Shown: positions 43,908 through 53,100, counted from the stretch's first letter. The stretch: 64,000 nt of DNA from Mariniflexile sp. TRM1-10 (GCF_003425985.1 NZ_CP022985.1:3022001-3086000); one strand, 5' to 3'. The notes: generated from the letters alone by a model not told the origin. Numbers and translations are program-made.

Positions 43908-44801
43908 ATGTCAAAAGTAGTGTGTTTTGGAGAAGTGTTGTGGGATGTATTTCCAACCCATAAAAAAATAGGAGGAGCGCCTTTAAATGTTGCCAATAGA
44001 TTGCAAGCATTGGGGAATAATGTTACAATGATTAGCGCTATTGGTCAAGGTAAAAGCGGGTCTGAATTGCTTCAATATATTAAAGATGTAGGCATTGATA
44101 TTAGTTGTATTCAAATGCACAATGAGTACAAAACAGGAAAAGTAAAAGTGATGCTAAATGATAAGGGATCGGCGTCCTATGATATTAAATACCCAAGGGC
44201 TTGGGACAAAATAAGGTTAACAGAGATAAACAAAGGCGCTGTTAAGAATTCTGATGCGTTTGTTTTTGGCAGTTTGGCAGCAAGAGACGAAAGCTCTAGA
44301 AGCACATTGTACAAACTCATAGAACTTGCCAAATACAAAATTTTTGACCTTAATTTAAGGCCGCCATACTACACTAAAGAGGTGTTGGTTCATTTAATGA
44401 ACCAAGCCGATTTTATAAAATTCAATGATGATGAGCTTTATGAAGTGAGCAAGTCATTGGATTCAAAATATTTGTCATTGGAACAGAACATCCGTTACAT
44501 TGCAGAAATAACCAATACGAAGCAAATCTGTGTTACCAAAGGGCATCATGGAGCCGTACTGATGTATGATGATACATTTTATTACAATAGTGGCTATCTT
44601 ATTAAAGTAATTGATACTGTTGGGGCAGGGGATTCGTTTTTAGGTTCGTTAATAAGTCAACTGTTAAACAAGGTTAACCCACAAGAAGCCATAGATTTTG
44701 CCTGTGCAGTAGGTGCCATGGTAGCTCAAAGTGAAGGAGCGAATCCGAAGTTGTTGCGTTCGGATATTGAAACGTTTATAAATCCTTTGTTAAATTTTTA
44801 A
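43908..44801 (+). CDS. PfkB-family fructokinase, copy 2
   Basis: The 297-residue ribokinase-fold kinase is nearly identical to 17017-17901. GGAPLNVANRL and TVGAGDSFLGSL are intact. The most divergent parts are the C-terminus (LLRSDIETFINPLLNF) and residues near 190. It follows the MFS gene by 28 bp, as a functional GH32-MFS-fructokinase unit. Product: fructose 6-phosphate for glycolysis. Because two copies remain intact, dosage may matter, or copy 1 may be losing its role after separation from its operon. Confidence 0.92.
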   Translation: MSKVVCFGEVLWDVFPTHKKIGGAPLNVANRLQALGNNVTMISAIGQGKSGSELLQYIKDVGIDISCIQMHNEYKTGKVKVMLNDKGSASYDIKYPRAWDKIRLTEINKGAVKNSDAFVFGSLAARDESSRSTLYKLIELAKYKIFDLNLRPPYYTKEVLVHLMNQADFIKFNDDELYEVSKSLDSKYLSLEQNIRYIAEITNTKQICVTKGHHGAVLMYDDTFYYNSGYLIKVIDTVGAGDSFLGSLISQLLNKVNPQEAIDFACAVGAMVAQSEGANPKLLRSDIETFINPLLNF

Positions 44802-44870
44802 ATAAGCAATTATTATAGGCAACACATATGATGGGAGAGAATCTATCCGTAGGTGTTCTTCTAAATAAAT

Positions 44871-46394
44871 CTATTTCTTACGCAACTCAAACAAATCTTT
44901 TCTTCTATCCCGTAAGTTTCTAACGCTACCAAATTGGTTCAATTCGCGAAGCATATCAATATCCACATCGGCAATTAAAATCATTTCGGTATTGGTGGTT
45001 GCTTCGGCTTTGATACCATTGGCAGGAAAAGCAAAATCACAGGGCGTGAATACCATAGATTGTGCAAATTGAATATCCATATTATGCACTTTAGGTAAAT
45101 TACCAACGCTACCAGCTATAGCCACATAGCATTCGTTTTCAATAGCACGGGCTTGGGCGCAATGGCGAACTCTGGAATAACCATTTTGGGTATCGGTTAA
45201 AAATGGTATAAACAAAATATCCATGCCTTCATCGGCTAAAATGCGGCTTAACTCAGGGAATTCGGAGTCGTAACAAATAAGGATGCCTATTTTACCACAG
45301 TCGGTATCGTAAGTTCTTAGTTCATTACCGCCTTGCATGCCCCAAACTTTTGATTCATCTGGGGTTATATGCAGTTTTTCATAACGTTCGGTACTTCCAT
45401 CCCGTTTACAGAGATAGCCTACATTGTATAGCAAGTCACCTCGTAATTCGGGCATACTCCCTGTAATAATGTTGATATTGTATGAAATAGCTAGTTCGGA
45501 AAACTTTTGAACAATAACGGGTGTGAATGCTGCCAATTCCCTAATGGCTTGGCTTTCGGGCATGTGGTTATGGTCGGCCATTAAAGGGGCATTAAAAAAC
45601 TCGGGGAACAGCGCAAAATCAGACCGATATGCCGACACCGCATCAACAAAATATTCGGCTTGTTGCATTAAATCTTCCATGCTTTTATACAAGCGCATTT
45701 GCCATTGTATTAAGCCAAGGCGCACCACCTTTTTCTTGGTTATTGCTTTAGTAGTTTTCTTTTCGTAATAAATATTATCCCATTCCAAAAGCACAGCAAA
45801 CTCGTTGGAGGCTTTGTCACCTTCCAAATAGCCTTTTAGTATTTTTGAAGGGTGAAAATCGTTGGATATTTGAAAGTTTAAAACAGGATCGTGAATTTCC
45901 TTTCTTCTTACCCTCTCTATATATTCTTTCGGGCTCATTTGTTCGGCATACTTGTAGTAGTTGGGAATCCTACCCCCAAAAGCAATGCCTCGTAAATTTA
46001 ATTTTTCGGTAAGTTCTTTACGGTAATCGTACAAGCGTCTGCCCAAACGTAAACCACGGTATTCCGATTTTATAAATACATCAATGCCATATAGTACGTC
46101 GCCATCTTTATTGTGCGTATCAAACGTGAAGTTACCGGTTATTTGCTCGTACGTATGGTGGTCATCAAATTTATCATAATCCAAAATAATAGATAGCGCA
46201 CATCCAACAAGTTGATTGTTTACTTTGATGACCACTTGCCCTTCTGGAAATTTTTCAATTAAAGATTTTATGTGATATTTTCTCCAATACGACCCAGGCA
46301 TATTGGCGTAAGCCTCAATCATGACTTCCTTTAACTCTTGATAGTCTTCTAAGGTTAAATACTGTAATTCTATGTTTTCAATATTTTGCATCAT
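44871..46394 (-). CDS. Bifunctional GNAT acetyltransferase / carbon-nitrogen hydrolase protein
   Basis: The 507-residue protein has two enzymes in one chain. Residues about 8-200 are a GNAT acetyltransferase fold (VFIKSEYRGLRLGRRLYDYR is the acetyl-CoA loop). Residues about 225-490 are a nitrilase-superfamily amidohydrolase with its Glu-Lys-Cys triad in FPEFF, YEKLHITPDE and ILICYDSEFPE. This fusion is common in Bacteroidota and Proteobacteria; its natural amide substrate is unknown to me. It is on the opposite strand to the fructan locus and converges on fructokinase 2 with a 69-bp gap, so it marks the locus border. Two adjacent ATGs (46394, 46391) are possible starts. Confidence 0.9.
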   Translation of the reverse strand: MMQNIENIELQYLTLEDYQELKEVMIEAYANMPGSYWRKYHIKSLIEKFPEGQVVIKVNNQLVGCALSIILDYDKFDDHHTYEQITGNFTFDTHNKDGDVLYGIDVFIKSEYRGLRLGRRLYDYRKELTEKLNLRGIAFGGRIPNYYKYAEQMSPKEYIERVRRKEIHDPVLNFQISNDFHPSKILKGYLEGDKASNEFAVLLEWDNIYYEKKTTKAITKKKVVRLGLIQWQMRLYKSMEDLMQQAEYFVDAVSAYRSDFALFPEFFNAPLMADHNHMPESQAIRELAAFTPVIVQKFSELAISYNINIITGSMPELRGDLLYNVGYLCKRDGSTERYEKLHITPDESKVWGMQGGNELRTYDTDCGKIGILICYDSEFPELSRILADEGMDILFIPFLTDTQNGYSRVRHCAQARAIENECYVAIAGSVGNLPKVHNMDIQFAQSMVFTPCDFAFPANGIKAEATTNTEMILIADVDIDMLRELNQFGSVRNLRDRRKDLFELRKK

Positions 46395-46564
46395 AATTAT
46401 TTAAAAAGCTTTGTGGTTTATGGCGTATAAGTTACAACCATTGAATAATGTCGTATTTTAAAATTAGGCAAAGTGACGCAACAGATTGATCTTAAACTAC
46501 TATTTACAATATGTCTCCTTTTTACTTTACAACGTTTAAACTTTCGACTTACTTATGTATTAAA

Positions 46565-47563
46565 TTATTGTTTTTTCATGAACTGCCTTAAAGCGACCCA
46601 CTGTTTTAGCATGTCTCGGGCATCTTGAGCAGGATATCCTAAAACGGTTTTTCCAGCAGCAACATCGCCAACAACCCCAGAACCTGCACCAACGGTAGCT
46701 CCAGAATGAATAGTGGTATGGTCTTTAATAGAAGCACTACCGCCAATGATAACACCATCTCCCAAGGTCACGGAACCTGCAAGTCCGCTATGGCCTGCCA
46801 TAATGCAAGAACGTCCCATAATACTGTTGTGGGCTATTTGCACTAAATTATCAATTTTACATCCATCACCAATAATAGTAGAGCTAAACTTGGCGCGATC
46901 TACACATGAGTTGGCACCAATTTCTACATAATGCCCAATGATAACATTGCCTATTTGGGGTATTTTAACGAGGCCTCGTCCATCCTCACTAGGCCTGTAT
47001 CCAAAACCATCGGCACCAATGCTTACATTGGTATGGAAAATACAATGGCTACCAATAATACAGCGCTCACGAATAACGGTTCCAGACCAAACAACCGTAT
47101 GGTCACCTATAATGGTTTCATCAAACACACATACATTAGGATATAAAACAACGCCATTACCTAACTCTACATCTTTACCAATATAACAGTTTGCGCCAAT
47201 TTTACAACCCTCCCCAATTTTTGCCGAGTCGTGTACGACCGCTGTAGGGTGGATATCCATAGTGAATTCAGGTGGTGCTGGATTGAAGAGCTCTAATATT
47301 TTAGCCATAGCTAAATCGGCATTCTTCACTTTTATTAAGGCTCTATTCTTCCCTGGCTCTAACTCTAAACTATCGTTTATTACAGCCGCACAAGCTTTAG
47401 AGTCTGCCCAATATTTTATATATTTTGTACTTCCTATAAAGGAGATATGATTGCTTTTTGCGTTTTGTAATTGTTCCGGACCTTCAATGGTTTGTGTAGT
47501 GTTTCCAATTAACTCGCCGTTTAAAAAGCTGTTAATTTCCTCAATGGAGTACGATTTCTTCAA
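46565..47563 (-). CDS. lpxD: UDP-3-O-acylglucosamine N-acyltransferase
   Basis: The 332-residue protein has the N-terminal uridine-binding domain typical of LpxD (about 1-95). A left-handed beta-helix of hexapeptide repeats follows (IHPTAVVHDSAKIGEGCKIG and on), with the catalytic His in LVQIAHNSIMG. A short helical C-terminus is present (LKQWVALRQFMKK). It adds the second acyl chain to lipid A precursor at the cytoplasmic side. Bacteroidota often carry more than one lpxD-like gene, so this may be the second paralogue; no lpxA or lpxC is adjacent. It stands as a single gene, with 161-bp element copy 3 starting 66 bp before its ATG. Confidence 0.9.
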   Translation of the reverse strand: MKKSYSIEEINSFLNGELIGNTTQTIEGPEQLQNAKSNHISFIGSTKYIKYWADSKACAAVINDSLELEPGKNRALIKVKNADLAMAKILELFNPAPPEFTMDIHPTAVVHDSAKIGEGCKIGANCYIGKDVELGNGVVLYPNVCVFDETIIGDHTVVWSGTVIRERCIIGSHCIFHTNVSIGADGFGYRPSEDGRGLVKIPQIGNVIIGHYVEIGANSCVDRAKFSSTIIGDGCKIDNLVQIAHNSIMGRSCIMAGHSGLAGSVTLGDGVIIGGSASIKDHTTIHSGATVGAGSGVVGDVAAGKTVLGYPAQDARDMLKQWVALRQFMKKQ

Positions 47564-47628
47564 AATTTAAGTTGGATTTTTAGGTTAATACGAAGTATTG
47601 GTAAATTTAATGAAAAAATTGAGATAAT

Positions 47629-47841
47629 GAAGTGGTTTAAACTTTTTCTAATTGGCTAAAAAATCGCCCTTTTTACCCACTCTACTTCTTTTTTTCTTTC
47701 CGTAGCGATGCTATGCACCTCAAAAAAGACTTCGATTGGACAAAATTGCCATTGCGCTGGCTGGCTCGTTCGCTAAAATAACCCACTGGGTTATTTTTTC
47801 ACGCTCCGTCCTACTTCAATCGAAAAAGTTTAAACCACTTC
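47629..47841 (+). repeat. Palindromic element, copy 3 (213 bp, with a 52-bp insert)
   Basis: The ends GAAGTGGTTTAAACTTTTTC and GAAAAAGTTTAAACCACTTC are perfect inverted repeats. The core TTCCGTAGC and CTCAAAAAAG are present. Compared with the 161-bp copies it carries about 52 extra bases near 47760-47812, including a hairpin AATAACCCA-C-TGGGTTATT. It lies between lpxD and the LETM1-related gene. Confidence 0.85.
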
Positions 47842-47847
47842 TATAAA

Positions 47848-47868
47848 TTATTATTATTATTATTATTA
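47848..47868 (-). repeat. Microsatellite of seven consecutive in-frame stop codons
   Basis: Seven TAA triplets in a row begin with the stop codon of the LETM1-related gene on the minus strand. It is a simple trinucleotide repeat that secures termination. Confidence 0.85.
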
Positions 47869-49038
47869 TTCCTCAATTCTGTTTTCATCAAAAGCAGAAG
47901 GTAACAGTTTGGGGATGAATTTAACAACCAAAGGTAATAAAAGCGCACCACCAGGCAACAAAAAGATGGCAAGGCTAGGGATGGATTTAAAAATGTCCAA
48001 TAGTTGTTCCTGTACTTTTTTCTGCTCAACAAGGGTTAAATCACGTTGGGTAGATTGTGTAAGCAGTACCATAAGTTCTTTACTGTCTTTTAATTCTTGA
48101 TACAGGCGTTTACTATTTCTGATAATTAATTTTTTCACCATTTTACTGGAGTTGTTGTAGAAACTCTGTGCCATATTGTTGGAACTTAGCAGGGCAATTT
48201 GGTTTCTATGTACATGGTAAAAGGTATTTACCGTTTTCATGGATTGCTTTATGTGTTGCGTATCTACTTGTAAATCGGTACTTAATTGAATTAAAAACAG
48301 TTGTTCTTTCTTGTCAATGGTTTTATCACTCCAAGTAGCCATACACGCTAAATCTAGAATATAATATTTTTCAAGATTGGTTTTTATGCTTTTTATGGCT
48401 TCAGGATATGTTATAGGTGTGCTGTTATGATAGCGTAAAGACGATTCAAACAGTTTAATTAAACTGTAGTCATATTTATTTTTTGAGGCTTTTGAATTCA
48501 AAGCTCCTAAAGAAATGGTCTCAATAGAAGACTCTAGGTTTTTAATATATTCAATAGATATGGATTCACTTTTTAAAAAGGTTTCATACGCTAATATATC
48601 AACATATAGAAGTGCATTAATAATAAAGTAGTTAAAGTTTTTGGTAATGAAGTTATCATCAATCTGAATACGCTTATGTATTATTTTTTCTAGTTGCCCG
48701 TTAGATTTTTTTTCACCAAGAAACCCTAAAAAGAACGAGGTTTTAAGTTCGTTTATCTCCGTATAAAAATTAATGACACTTTCTATAAAAGGTGTTTCAG
48801 AACTAGAATTCTTGTGGGTATAAAGTAAAGCTAAGCACAAATTGGTTTTAGAAAGTTCTTCGTCTGTGAGGTCTTTGTTTGAAATAACGTTGCAAACAAC
48901 ATCAAAATTACTTCCGTAAATAAAACCACAATCTCTTAAAGCGTTATAAAAAGTTTCGCTTTCAACGTTTAAATAAGAATTGTTTTTGGCTACTTCTTTA
49001 AGCAATTTTTTTATCCAGCCGTTAGCTGATGGGTTCAT
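47866..49038 (-). CDS. LETM1-related biofilm-associated-type protein
   Basis: The 390-residue protein has no signal peptide. Its long helical N-terminal part has a centre (LDLACMATWSDKTIDKKEQ) resembling TerB-like domains. The C-terminal segment is IFKSIPSLAIFLLPGGALLL followed by PLVVKFIPKLLPSAF. It carries the core motif of LETM1 proteins (hydrophobic helix with P-G, then PLLPSxF). Flavobacterial proteins of this build are annotated as LETM1-related and linked to biofilm formation. Mitochondrial LETM1 affects cation exchange, but bacterial function is not established. A single gene, divergent from the helicase gene across 236 bp. Confidence 0.8.
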   Translation of the reverse strand: MNPSANGWIKKLLKEVAKNNSYLNVESETFYNALRDCGFIYGSNFDVVCNVISNKDLTDEELSKTNLCLALLYTHKNSSSETPFIESVINFYTEINELKTSFFLGFLGEKKSNGQLEKIIHKRIQIDDNFITKNFNYFIINALLYVDILAYETFLKSESISIEYIKNLESSIETISLGALNSKASKNKYDYSLIKLFESSLRYHNSTPITYPEAIKSIKTNLEKYYILDLACMATWSDKTIDKKEQLFLIQLSTDLQVDTQHIKQSMKTVNTFYHVHRNQIALLSSNNMAQSFYNNSSKMVKKLIIRNSKRLYQELKDSKELMVLLTQSTQRDLTLVEQKKVQEQLLDIFKSIPSLAIFLLPGGALLLPLVVKFIPKLLPSAFDENRIEE

Positions 49039-49274
49039 AACTCAATAATTTATTGGTGCAAAAGTAATGCTTTAAGCGTATTATTAACAAATATTTTCGT
49101 TAACAAAATTTTAACAGAACGGATCTTCATTCCGTAGCTATATGTGCGTGTTAAATAAATACCATATACCAATAAATTAACCGTACCTTTGCCGCTTAAT
49201 AAAAAAAACGGGGTGATGTTTAGTTTATAGATTCTCATCTCAAAATGCCCAATTAGGGCTACTAAACAATTTAT

Positions 49275-50564
49275 ATGCAATTTAATTCATTAGGCTTATC
49301 CCAAGCCTTGCTAAAAGCTATTAGCAAAAAGGGATACACAACCCCAAGTCCTATTCAACAAAAAGCCATTCCACCTATTTTACAAGGTAAAGATGTATTG
49401 GCAAGTGCACAAACGGGTACGGGTAAAACAGCAGGTTTTACATTACCGCTTTTACATATTTTATCAGAAAATCCAAAAGAAAAATACAGACCCATTCGTG
49501 CGTTAATTTTAACGCCAACGCGAGAATTGGCAGCACAAGTATATGCAAACGTCAAAGAGTACAGTGAGTTTTTAGAACTGCGAAGTGCTGTTATTTTTGG
49601 AGGCGTCAATCAAAACCCACAAGTAACAACGATGCGTCAAGGTATTGACGTGTTGGTGGCAACACCAGGGCGGTTATTGGATTTAATAAATCAGAACCAT
49701 ATATCTTTAAAACGTGTTGAGATTTTGGTTTTGGATGAAGCTGACCGCATGCTCGATATGGGTTTTTTACGCGATATAGAACGTATTATTAAACTCATGC
49801 CAGAGAAACGCCAAAACTTAATGTTTTCGGCAACTTTTTCATCCGATATTAAAAAACTGGCACATGGTATTTTAAACAATCCTGTGCAGGTAGAAGCCAC
49901 ACCTGAAAACACAACGGTTGATGCCATTTCACAAAAAGTATATCGCGTAGCTAAAGGTTTAAAAACCGATTTGATTATTAAATTAATCTCAGATGGCAAT
50001 TGGAAACAAGTGTTGGTTTTTACGCGAACCAAACATGGCGCCAATAAACTATGTGAAAAAATGGCAAAAGCAGGTATAAAAGCTGCCGCTATACATGGTA
50101 ATAAAAGTCAGGGCGCACGTACCAAAGCATTGGGTGGTTTTAAAAGCGGAAGTGTGAGTGTTTTGGTTGCGACCGATATTGCGGCTCGTGGTTTGGATAT
50201 CCCGTTATTACCACACGTTATTAATTTTGAATTGCCTAACATTTCTGAAGATTATGTACACAGAATTGGAAGAACGGGTAGAGCAGGAGCTAGTGGTGAA
50301 GCGCTTTCGTTAGTGAGCGCCGATGAAACTACCTTTTTACGTGATATTGAAAAGTTAGTTGGAATTAAGATTCCTGTTGAAATAGTGGCAGGTTTTGAAC
50401 CCGACCCGAATGCTTCTACCGAGCCTGAAAAACGCCAACAACGTGGAGGAGGAAATCGTTCTAGAAACAACGAGAGGTCTGCTAATTCGAATACTCAAAA
50501 AAACGATAGTAGCCGACGCCCAAAACGCAATAATGACAGACGTAGAAACGACAGACGTAATTAA
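49275..50564 (+). CDS. DEAD-box RNA helicase, RhlE-like
   Basis: The 429-residue protein has all DEAD-box motifs: Q motif [13 protein letters not shown], Walker [39 protein letters not shown] and [10 protein letters not shown]. The tail from about 375 is rich in Arg, Asn and Gly ([15 protein letters not shown] to the end), as in RhlE-type helicases that bind RNA without specificity. It likely acts in ribosome assembly or RNA turnover. Its 5-prime region of about 200 bp contains an ATTAAGCGGCAAAGGT-like GC-poor stretch without an obvious structure. Copy 4 of the palindromic element follows 47 bp after its stop. Confidence 0.93.
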   Translation: MQFNSLGLSQALLKAISKKGYTTPSPIQQKAIPPILQGKDVLASAQTGTGKTAGFTLPLLHILSENPKEKYRPIRALILTPTRELAAQVYANVKEYSEFLELRSAVIFGGVNQNPQVTTMRQGIDVLVATPGRLLDLINQNHISLKRVEILVLDEADRMLDMGFLRDIERIIKLMPEKRQNLMFSATFSSDIKKLAHGILNNPVQVEATPENTTVDAISQKVYRVAKGLKTDLIIKLISDGNWKQVLVFTRTKHGANKLCEKMAKAGIKAAAIHGNKSQGARTKALGGFKSGSVSVLVATDIAARGLDIPLLPHVINFELPNISEDYVHRIGRTGRAGASGEALSLVSADETTFLRDIEKLVGIKIPVEIVAGFEPDPNASTEPEKRQQRGGGNRSRNNERSANSNTQKNDSSRRPKRNNDRRRNDRRN

Positions 50565-50611
50565 ATATAATGACAGCAAGTTTAAAAGCTAAGATTATTA
50601 AAGTTCGTAGA

Positions 50612-50772
50612 GAACTCGTTTAAACTTTTCACAATTAGCTAAAAAATGGCCCTTTTGCACTCGCTTTTTGTCTTTTCTTCTTTCCGTAGCTCTGCTACGC
50701 AACTCAAAAAAGCCTTCAACCGAGCACAAAATGACTAATTTTCGCTTTAATCAAAAAAGTTTAAACGAGTTC
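50612..50772 (+). repeat. 161-bp palindromic element, copy 4
   Basis: The ends GAACTCGTTTAAACTTTT and AAAAGTTTAAACGAGTTC are perfect inverted repeats. The core reads TTCCGTAGCTCTGCTACGCA, followed by ACTCAAAAAAGCCTTC. Its right 42 bp are read as the first 14 codons of the next gene. Confidence 0.88.
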
Positions 50773-50958
50773 AATGAAAAAATAACCGCTAAAGGCAAAC
50801 AGGTTGGGGTGTCCTTTTATGCATTTTTTGCTAATAAAAATGATAATCCAGCGTTACTTATGGAAGCTGCTACTTGGTGGATTAAAGAACACCAGTTAGA
50901 CCATTTTGAGAAGGCCGTAAAAATTAGAGATTTAGTAAATGGAATTACAACCAAATAA
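50731..50958 (+). CDS. Small DUF6500-like protein with an N-terminus supplied by the palindromic element
   Basis: The 75-residue protein has a conserved part [18 protein letters not shown] and [21 protein letters not shown] recognise this as the short family DUF6500 (assignment from memory). Residues 1-14 ([14 protein letters not shown]) come from the right end of element copy 4. The element seems to have replaced the original start. An alternative start is GTG at 50809, which would drop the element-derived part and a few conserved residues. The reading frame overlaps the next gene by 20 bp, so the two are translationally linked. Function unknown. Confidence 0.65.
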   Translation: MTNFRFNQKSLNEFNEKITAKGKQVGVSFYAFFANKNDNPALLMEAATWWIKEHQLDHFEKAVKIRDLVNGITTK

Positions 50959-51181
50959 CCCATTACATGGCATAAAGCTAGAACAGATTATTAATGATTT
51001 GGTAGCGTATTATGGTTGGGAATATATGGGGCACACCGTTAAAATCAATTGTTTTACAAGCAACCCTACGGTTAAGTCGAGCTTAAAGTTTTTAAGACGA
51101 ACACCTTGGGCAAGAGCTAAAGTGGAAACGATGTATTTAAATATGCTGAAAAAACAAAAGCGTAGTAATCAAGACCTTTGA
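50939..51181 (+). CDS. VF530-family (DUF2132) small DNA-binding-type protein
   Basis: The 80-residue protein has the family core [47 protein letters not shown] and WARAKVE. The family takes its name from Vibrio fischeri VF530, and members have a small helical fold proposed to bind DNA. It overlaps the end of the preceding small gene by 20 bp, and its own stop codon lies in the loop of a terminator. It is basic and without signal peptide, so cytoplasmic. Confidence 0.85.
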   Translation: MELQPNNPLHGIKLEQIINDLVAYYGWEYMGHTVKINCFTSNPTVKSSLKFLRRTPWARAKVETMYLNMLKKQKRSNQDL

Positions 51182-51197
51182 TTACTGCGCTTTTTTT
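51159..51197 (+). terminator. Terminator overlapping the stop codon of the VF530-like gene
   Basis: AGCGTAGTAATC (51159-51170) pairs with GATTACTGCGCT (51180-51191) with one mismatch, followed by seven T. The TGA stop (51179-51181) runs into the right arm. Confidence 0.85.
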
Positions 51198-51225
51198 AAT
51201 ATTGATATCTACCAATGACGTTTAG

Positions 51226-51267
51226 TTTGTCAGACTGAGCTTGTCGTTTGTCAGACTGAGCTTGTCG
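51226..51267. repeat. Two tandem 21-bp short palindromic-repeat units
   Basis: GTCAGACTGAGCTTGTCG occurs twice back to back, the second continuing into AAGTCC. The same unit, inverted or variant, is found at 33867-33981 and at the window end. Confidence 0.8.
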
Positions 51268-51356
51268 AAGTCCTAATTTTAAAAAAAGCATCATTGGTAA
51301 TTCATTGATTTATAAATTAGTTATTGATTTACAAACATTTAAACTTTAGTATTTTT

Positions 51357-51494
51357 TTAATGTTTGTTCTGTTGTTTTTTAATGGTTTTTTTATCAATGT
51401 CAAATTCATTTGTTTTTTTATTCACCTTAGGTTGTGTTGGATCTTTCTGTTTTTTTGTTCTTTCAAATTTCTTTTTATCTTTAATAATTCCCAT
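51357..51494 (-). CDS. Small lysine-rich hypothetical protein (45 residues)
   Basis: On the minus strand an ATG at 51494 opens MGIIKDKKKFERTKKQKDPT and ends QQNKH before TAA. About one third of the residues are Lys, with none hydrophobic enough for membrane or secretion. Codon use is ordinary for this genome, and an A-rich stretch precedes the ATG. It resembles short basic proteins seen in flavobacteria, but I cannot name a family. The overlapping frame on the plus strand is Phe-rich and is its shadow. Confidence 0.5.
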   Translation of the reverse strand: MGIIKDKKKFERTKKQKDPTQPKVNKKTNEFDIDKKTIKKQQNKH

Positions 51495-51756
51495 GATTTC
51501 TTTTTTTTAAATTCATATTTAGTTCATAATGAATATAAAAAAATTACATCGAAATTGTCTTAAATCTATCTTAAATATATATTAAAACTTTGATTATAAG
51601 TAATTTGTAGGTTAATGCCAATGAGTCGCTGTGTCATGATTTTTACATTTGTAACATAGAACTTCTCCATAGTAAGTAGCGGATAGAGACGTTTTAGCTT
51701 TAGTTAATTTGCATCGATGAAAGTTTTCCGATAAGCACCATTTTTTAATATAAGTT
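51495..51756. other. Intergenic stretch without recognised features
   Basis: AT-rich DNA between the small lysine-rich gene and trmL. I see no gene, repeat or clear hairpin in it. Confidence 0.6.
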
Positions 51757-52209
51757 TTAGCTTAATTGTTTTAACCCTTCATACACGACTATGCCAACTG
51801 CATTGGCTAAATTTAAACTTCTCACATGGGTGCTGTATAAAGGGATTTTATAAAGTCTCTCGGTATGTTTGTCGGTAATTGTTTTGGGCAATCCTACCGA
51901 TTCTTTTCCAAAAACTAAGAACATATTATCTTCAAAAGGGATGTCCCAATGATTTTTATGGCCATGGCTAGAAAGAAATACCATGTTTTGGCCTTTATTT
52001 ATATTGAAAAAATCGTCAACGCTATCGTAATAAATGATGGTGACATGTTTCCAATAATCCAAACCAGCACGTTTTAATTTGGTATCATCAATTTGAAATC
52101 CAAAAGGTTTTACAAGATGTAAGCAAGATCCAGAAGCCAAGGCCAACCTGCCAATATTGCCTGTATTGTTGGGTATTTCGGGTTCGATTAAAACAATATT
52201 TAGGGGCAT
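51757..52209 (-). CDS. trmL: tRNA (cytidine/uridine-34-2'-O)-methyltransferase
   Basis: The 150-residue SPOUT-fold protein has IVLIEPEIPNNTGNIGRLAL at the start, FLVFGKESVGLP in the middle, and IPLYSTHVRSLNLANAVGIV at the end, forming the knotted SAM site. TrmL methylates the ribose of nucleotide 34 in some leucine tRNAs, using S-adenosylmethionine, as a dimer. The length matches the minimal single-domain TrmL. Its start codon overlaps the trpA stop by one base, so it is the last gene of the trp transcription unit. Confidence 0.92.
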   Translation of the reverse strand: MPLNIVLIEPEIPNNTGNIGRLALASGSCLHLVKPFGFQIDDTKLKRAGLDYWKHVTIIYYDSVDDFFNINKGQNMVFLSSHGHKNHWDIPFEDNMFLVFGKESVGLPKTITDKHTERLYKIPLYSTHVRSLNLANAVGIVVYEGLKQLS

Positions 52210-52973
52210 TAGTTTTTAATATCTTTTACAAATTTGTTAATATCGCTAATGGGATTATTGGTTAAAAACTTTATAAAAGCACTGCCAATAATGGCGCCTT
52301 TGGCATGTTCGGTGGCTTGCGTAAATGTTTTATTATCAGAAATACCAAACCCAATAATTTGAGGGTTTCTAAGATTCATATTAGCAATGCGTTTAAAATA
52401 AGTAGTGTTTTCATCCCCAAAACCAGATTGACTTCCTGTGACACTGGCACTACTTACCATATAGATAAATCCATTTGAAATAGAGTCAATAAAATGGATG
52501 CGTTCTACACTTGTTTGTGGTGTTATTAAAAACACATTGATTAATCCGTATTTTTCAAACGTAGCTTTGTATGCTTCGTTGTAAACATCTACTGGTAAAT
52601 CGGGAATAATTAAGCCATCAATACCTATTTCTTGGCATTTTTTGCAGAATGCTTCTACGCCATATTGAAGCATCGGATTAAAATATCCCATAACGATTAA
52701 TGGAATGGATACCGATTTTCTAATATCTTTTATTTGGTTGAAAAGTACTTCCGTGGTCATGCCATTTTTTAATGCTTGCGTTGAACTCGCTTGAATGGTT
52801 GGGCCATCGGCTAATGGGTCGCTAAAAGGCAATCCGATTTCAATCATATCAACACCGCTTTTTTCTAGGTTTTGAATAATGGTTACGGTGTCGTTTAAAG
52901 AAGGAAAACCTGCCGTAAAATATATAGAAAGTAACTTTTTGTTTTCTTGTAATTTTTGATTTATTCTGTTCAT
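52209..52973 (-). CDS. trpA: Tryptophan synthase alpha chain
   Basis: The 254-residue TIM barrel has the catalytic Glu in DMIEIGLPFSDPLADGPTIQ and the Asp of that motif, the GLIIPDLP loop, VSSASVTGSQ and a GFGIS phosphate loop. It splits indole-3-glycerol phosphate to indole and glyceraldehyde 3-phosphate and passes indole to TrpB. In this operon it is separated from trpB by an 885-bp gap that holds a GxxExxY cassette, although trpB-trpA adjacency is normally tight because the products form a complex. The gene itself is intact. Confidence 0.95.
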   Translation of the reverse strand: MNRINQKLQENKKLLSIYFTAGFPSLNDTVTIIQNLEKSGVDMIEIGLPFSDPLADGPTIQASSTQALKNGMTTEVLFNQIKDIRKSVSIPLIVMGYFNPMLQYGVEAFCKKCQEIGIDGLIIPDLPVDVYNEAYKATFEKYGLINVFLITPQTSVERIHFIDSISNGFIYMVSSASVTGSQSGFGDENTTYFKRIANMNLRNPQIIGFGISDNKTFTQATEHAKGAIIGSAFIKFLTNNPISDINKFVKDIKN

Positions 52974-52990
52974 TATAAATGATTCTTTTT

Positions 52991-53012
52991 CATTCCCTCG
53001 AAGGAGGGAATC
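52991..53012. repeat. 22-bp palindrome, left border of the GxxExxY insertion
   Basis: CATTCCCTCGAAGGAGGGAA followed by TC is a hairpin (8-bp stem, GAAG loop). Its exact reverse complement is at 53825-53846. Confidence 0.9.
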
Positions 53013-53021
53013 TTATTATTT

Positions 53022-53100
53022 CTAAATGTATTCTGAAAGGTCTTTCCAATCTGGATTCAGGCTGTTTATTAAATTGATTTTCCACCACGATTCCATTTTT
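53022..53100 (-). pseudogene. C-terminal relic of a GIY-YIG nuclease gene
   Basis: Read on the minus strand this gives SWWKINLINSLNPDWKDLSE, then YI and a stop. It matches the C-terminus of the intact GIY-YIG gene at 60295-60603 (SWKINLINDFNPDWNDLS). No N-terminal GIY or YIG half is present. Confidence 0.8.

Noticed and set aside
51324..51563. Plus-strand frame of 79 codons rich in Phe
   Set aside because: It is the shadow of the minus-strand lysine-rich gene (AAA/TTT complement) and has no plausible protein character.
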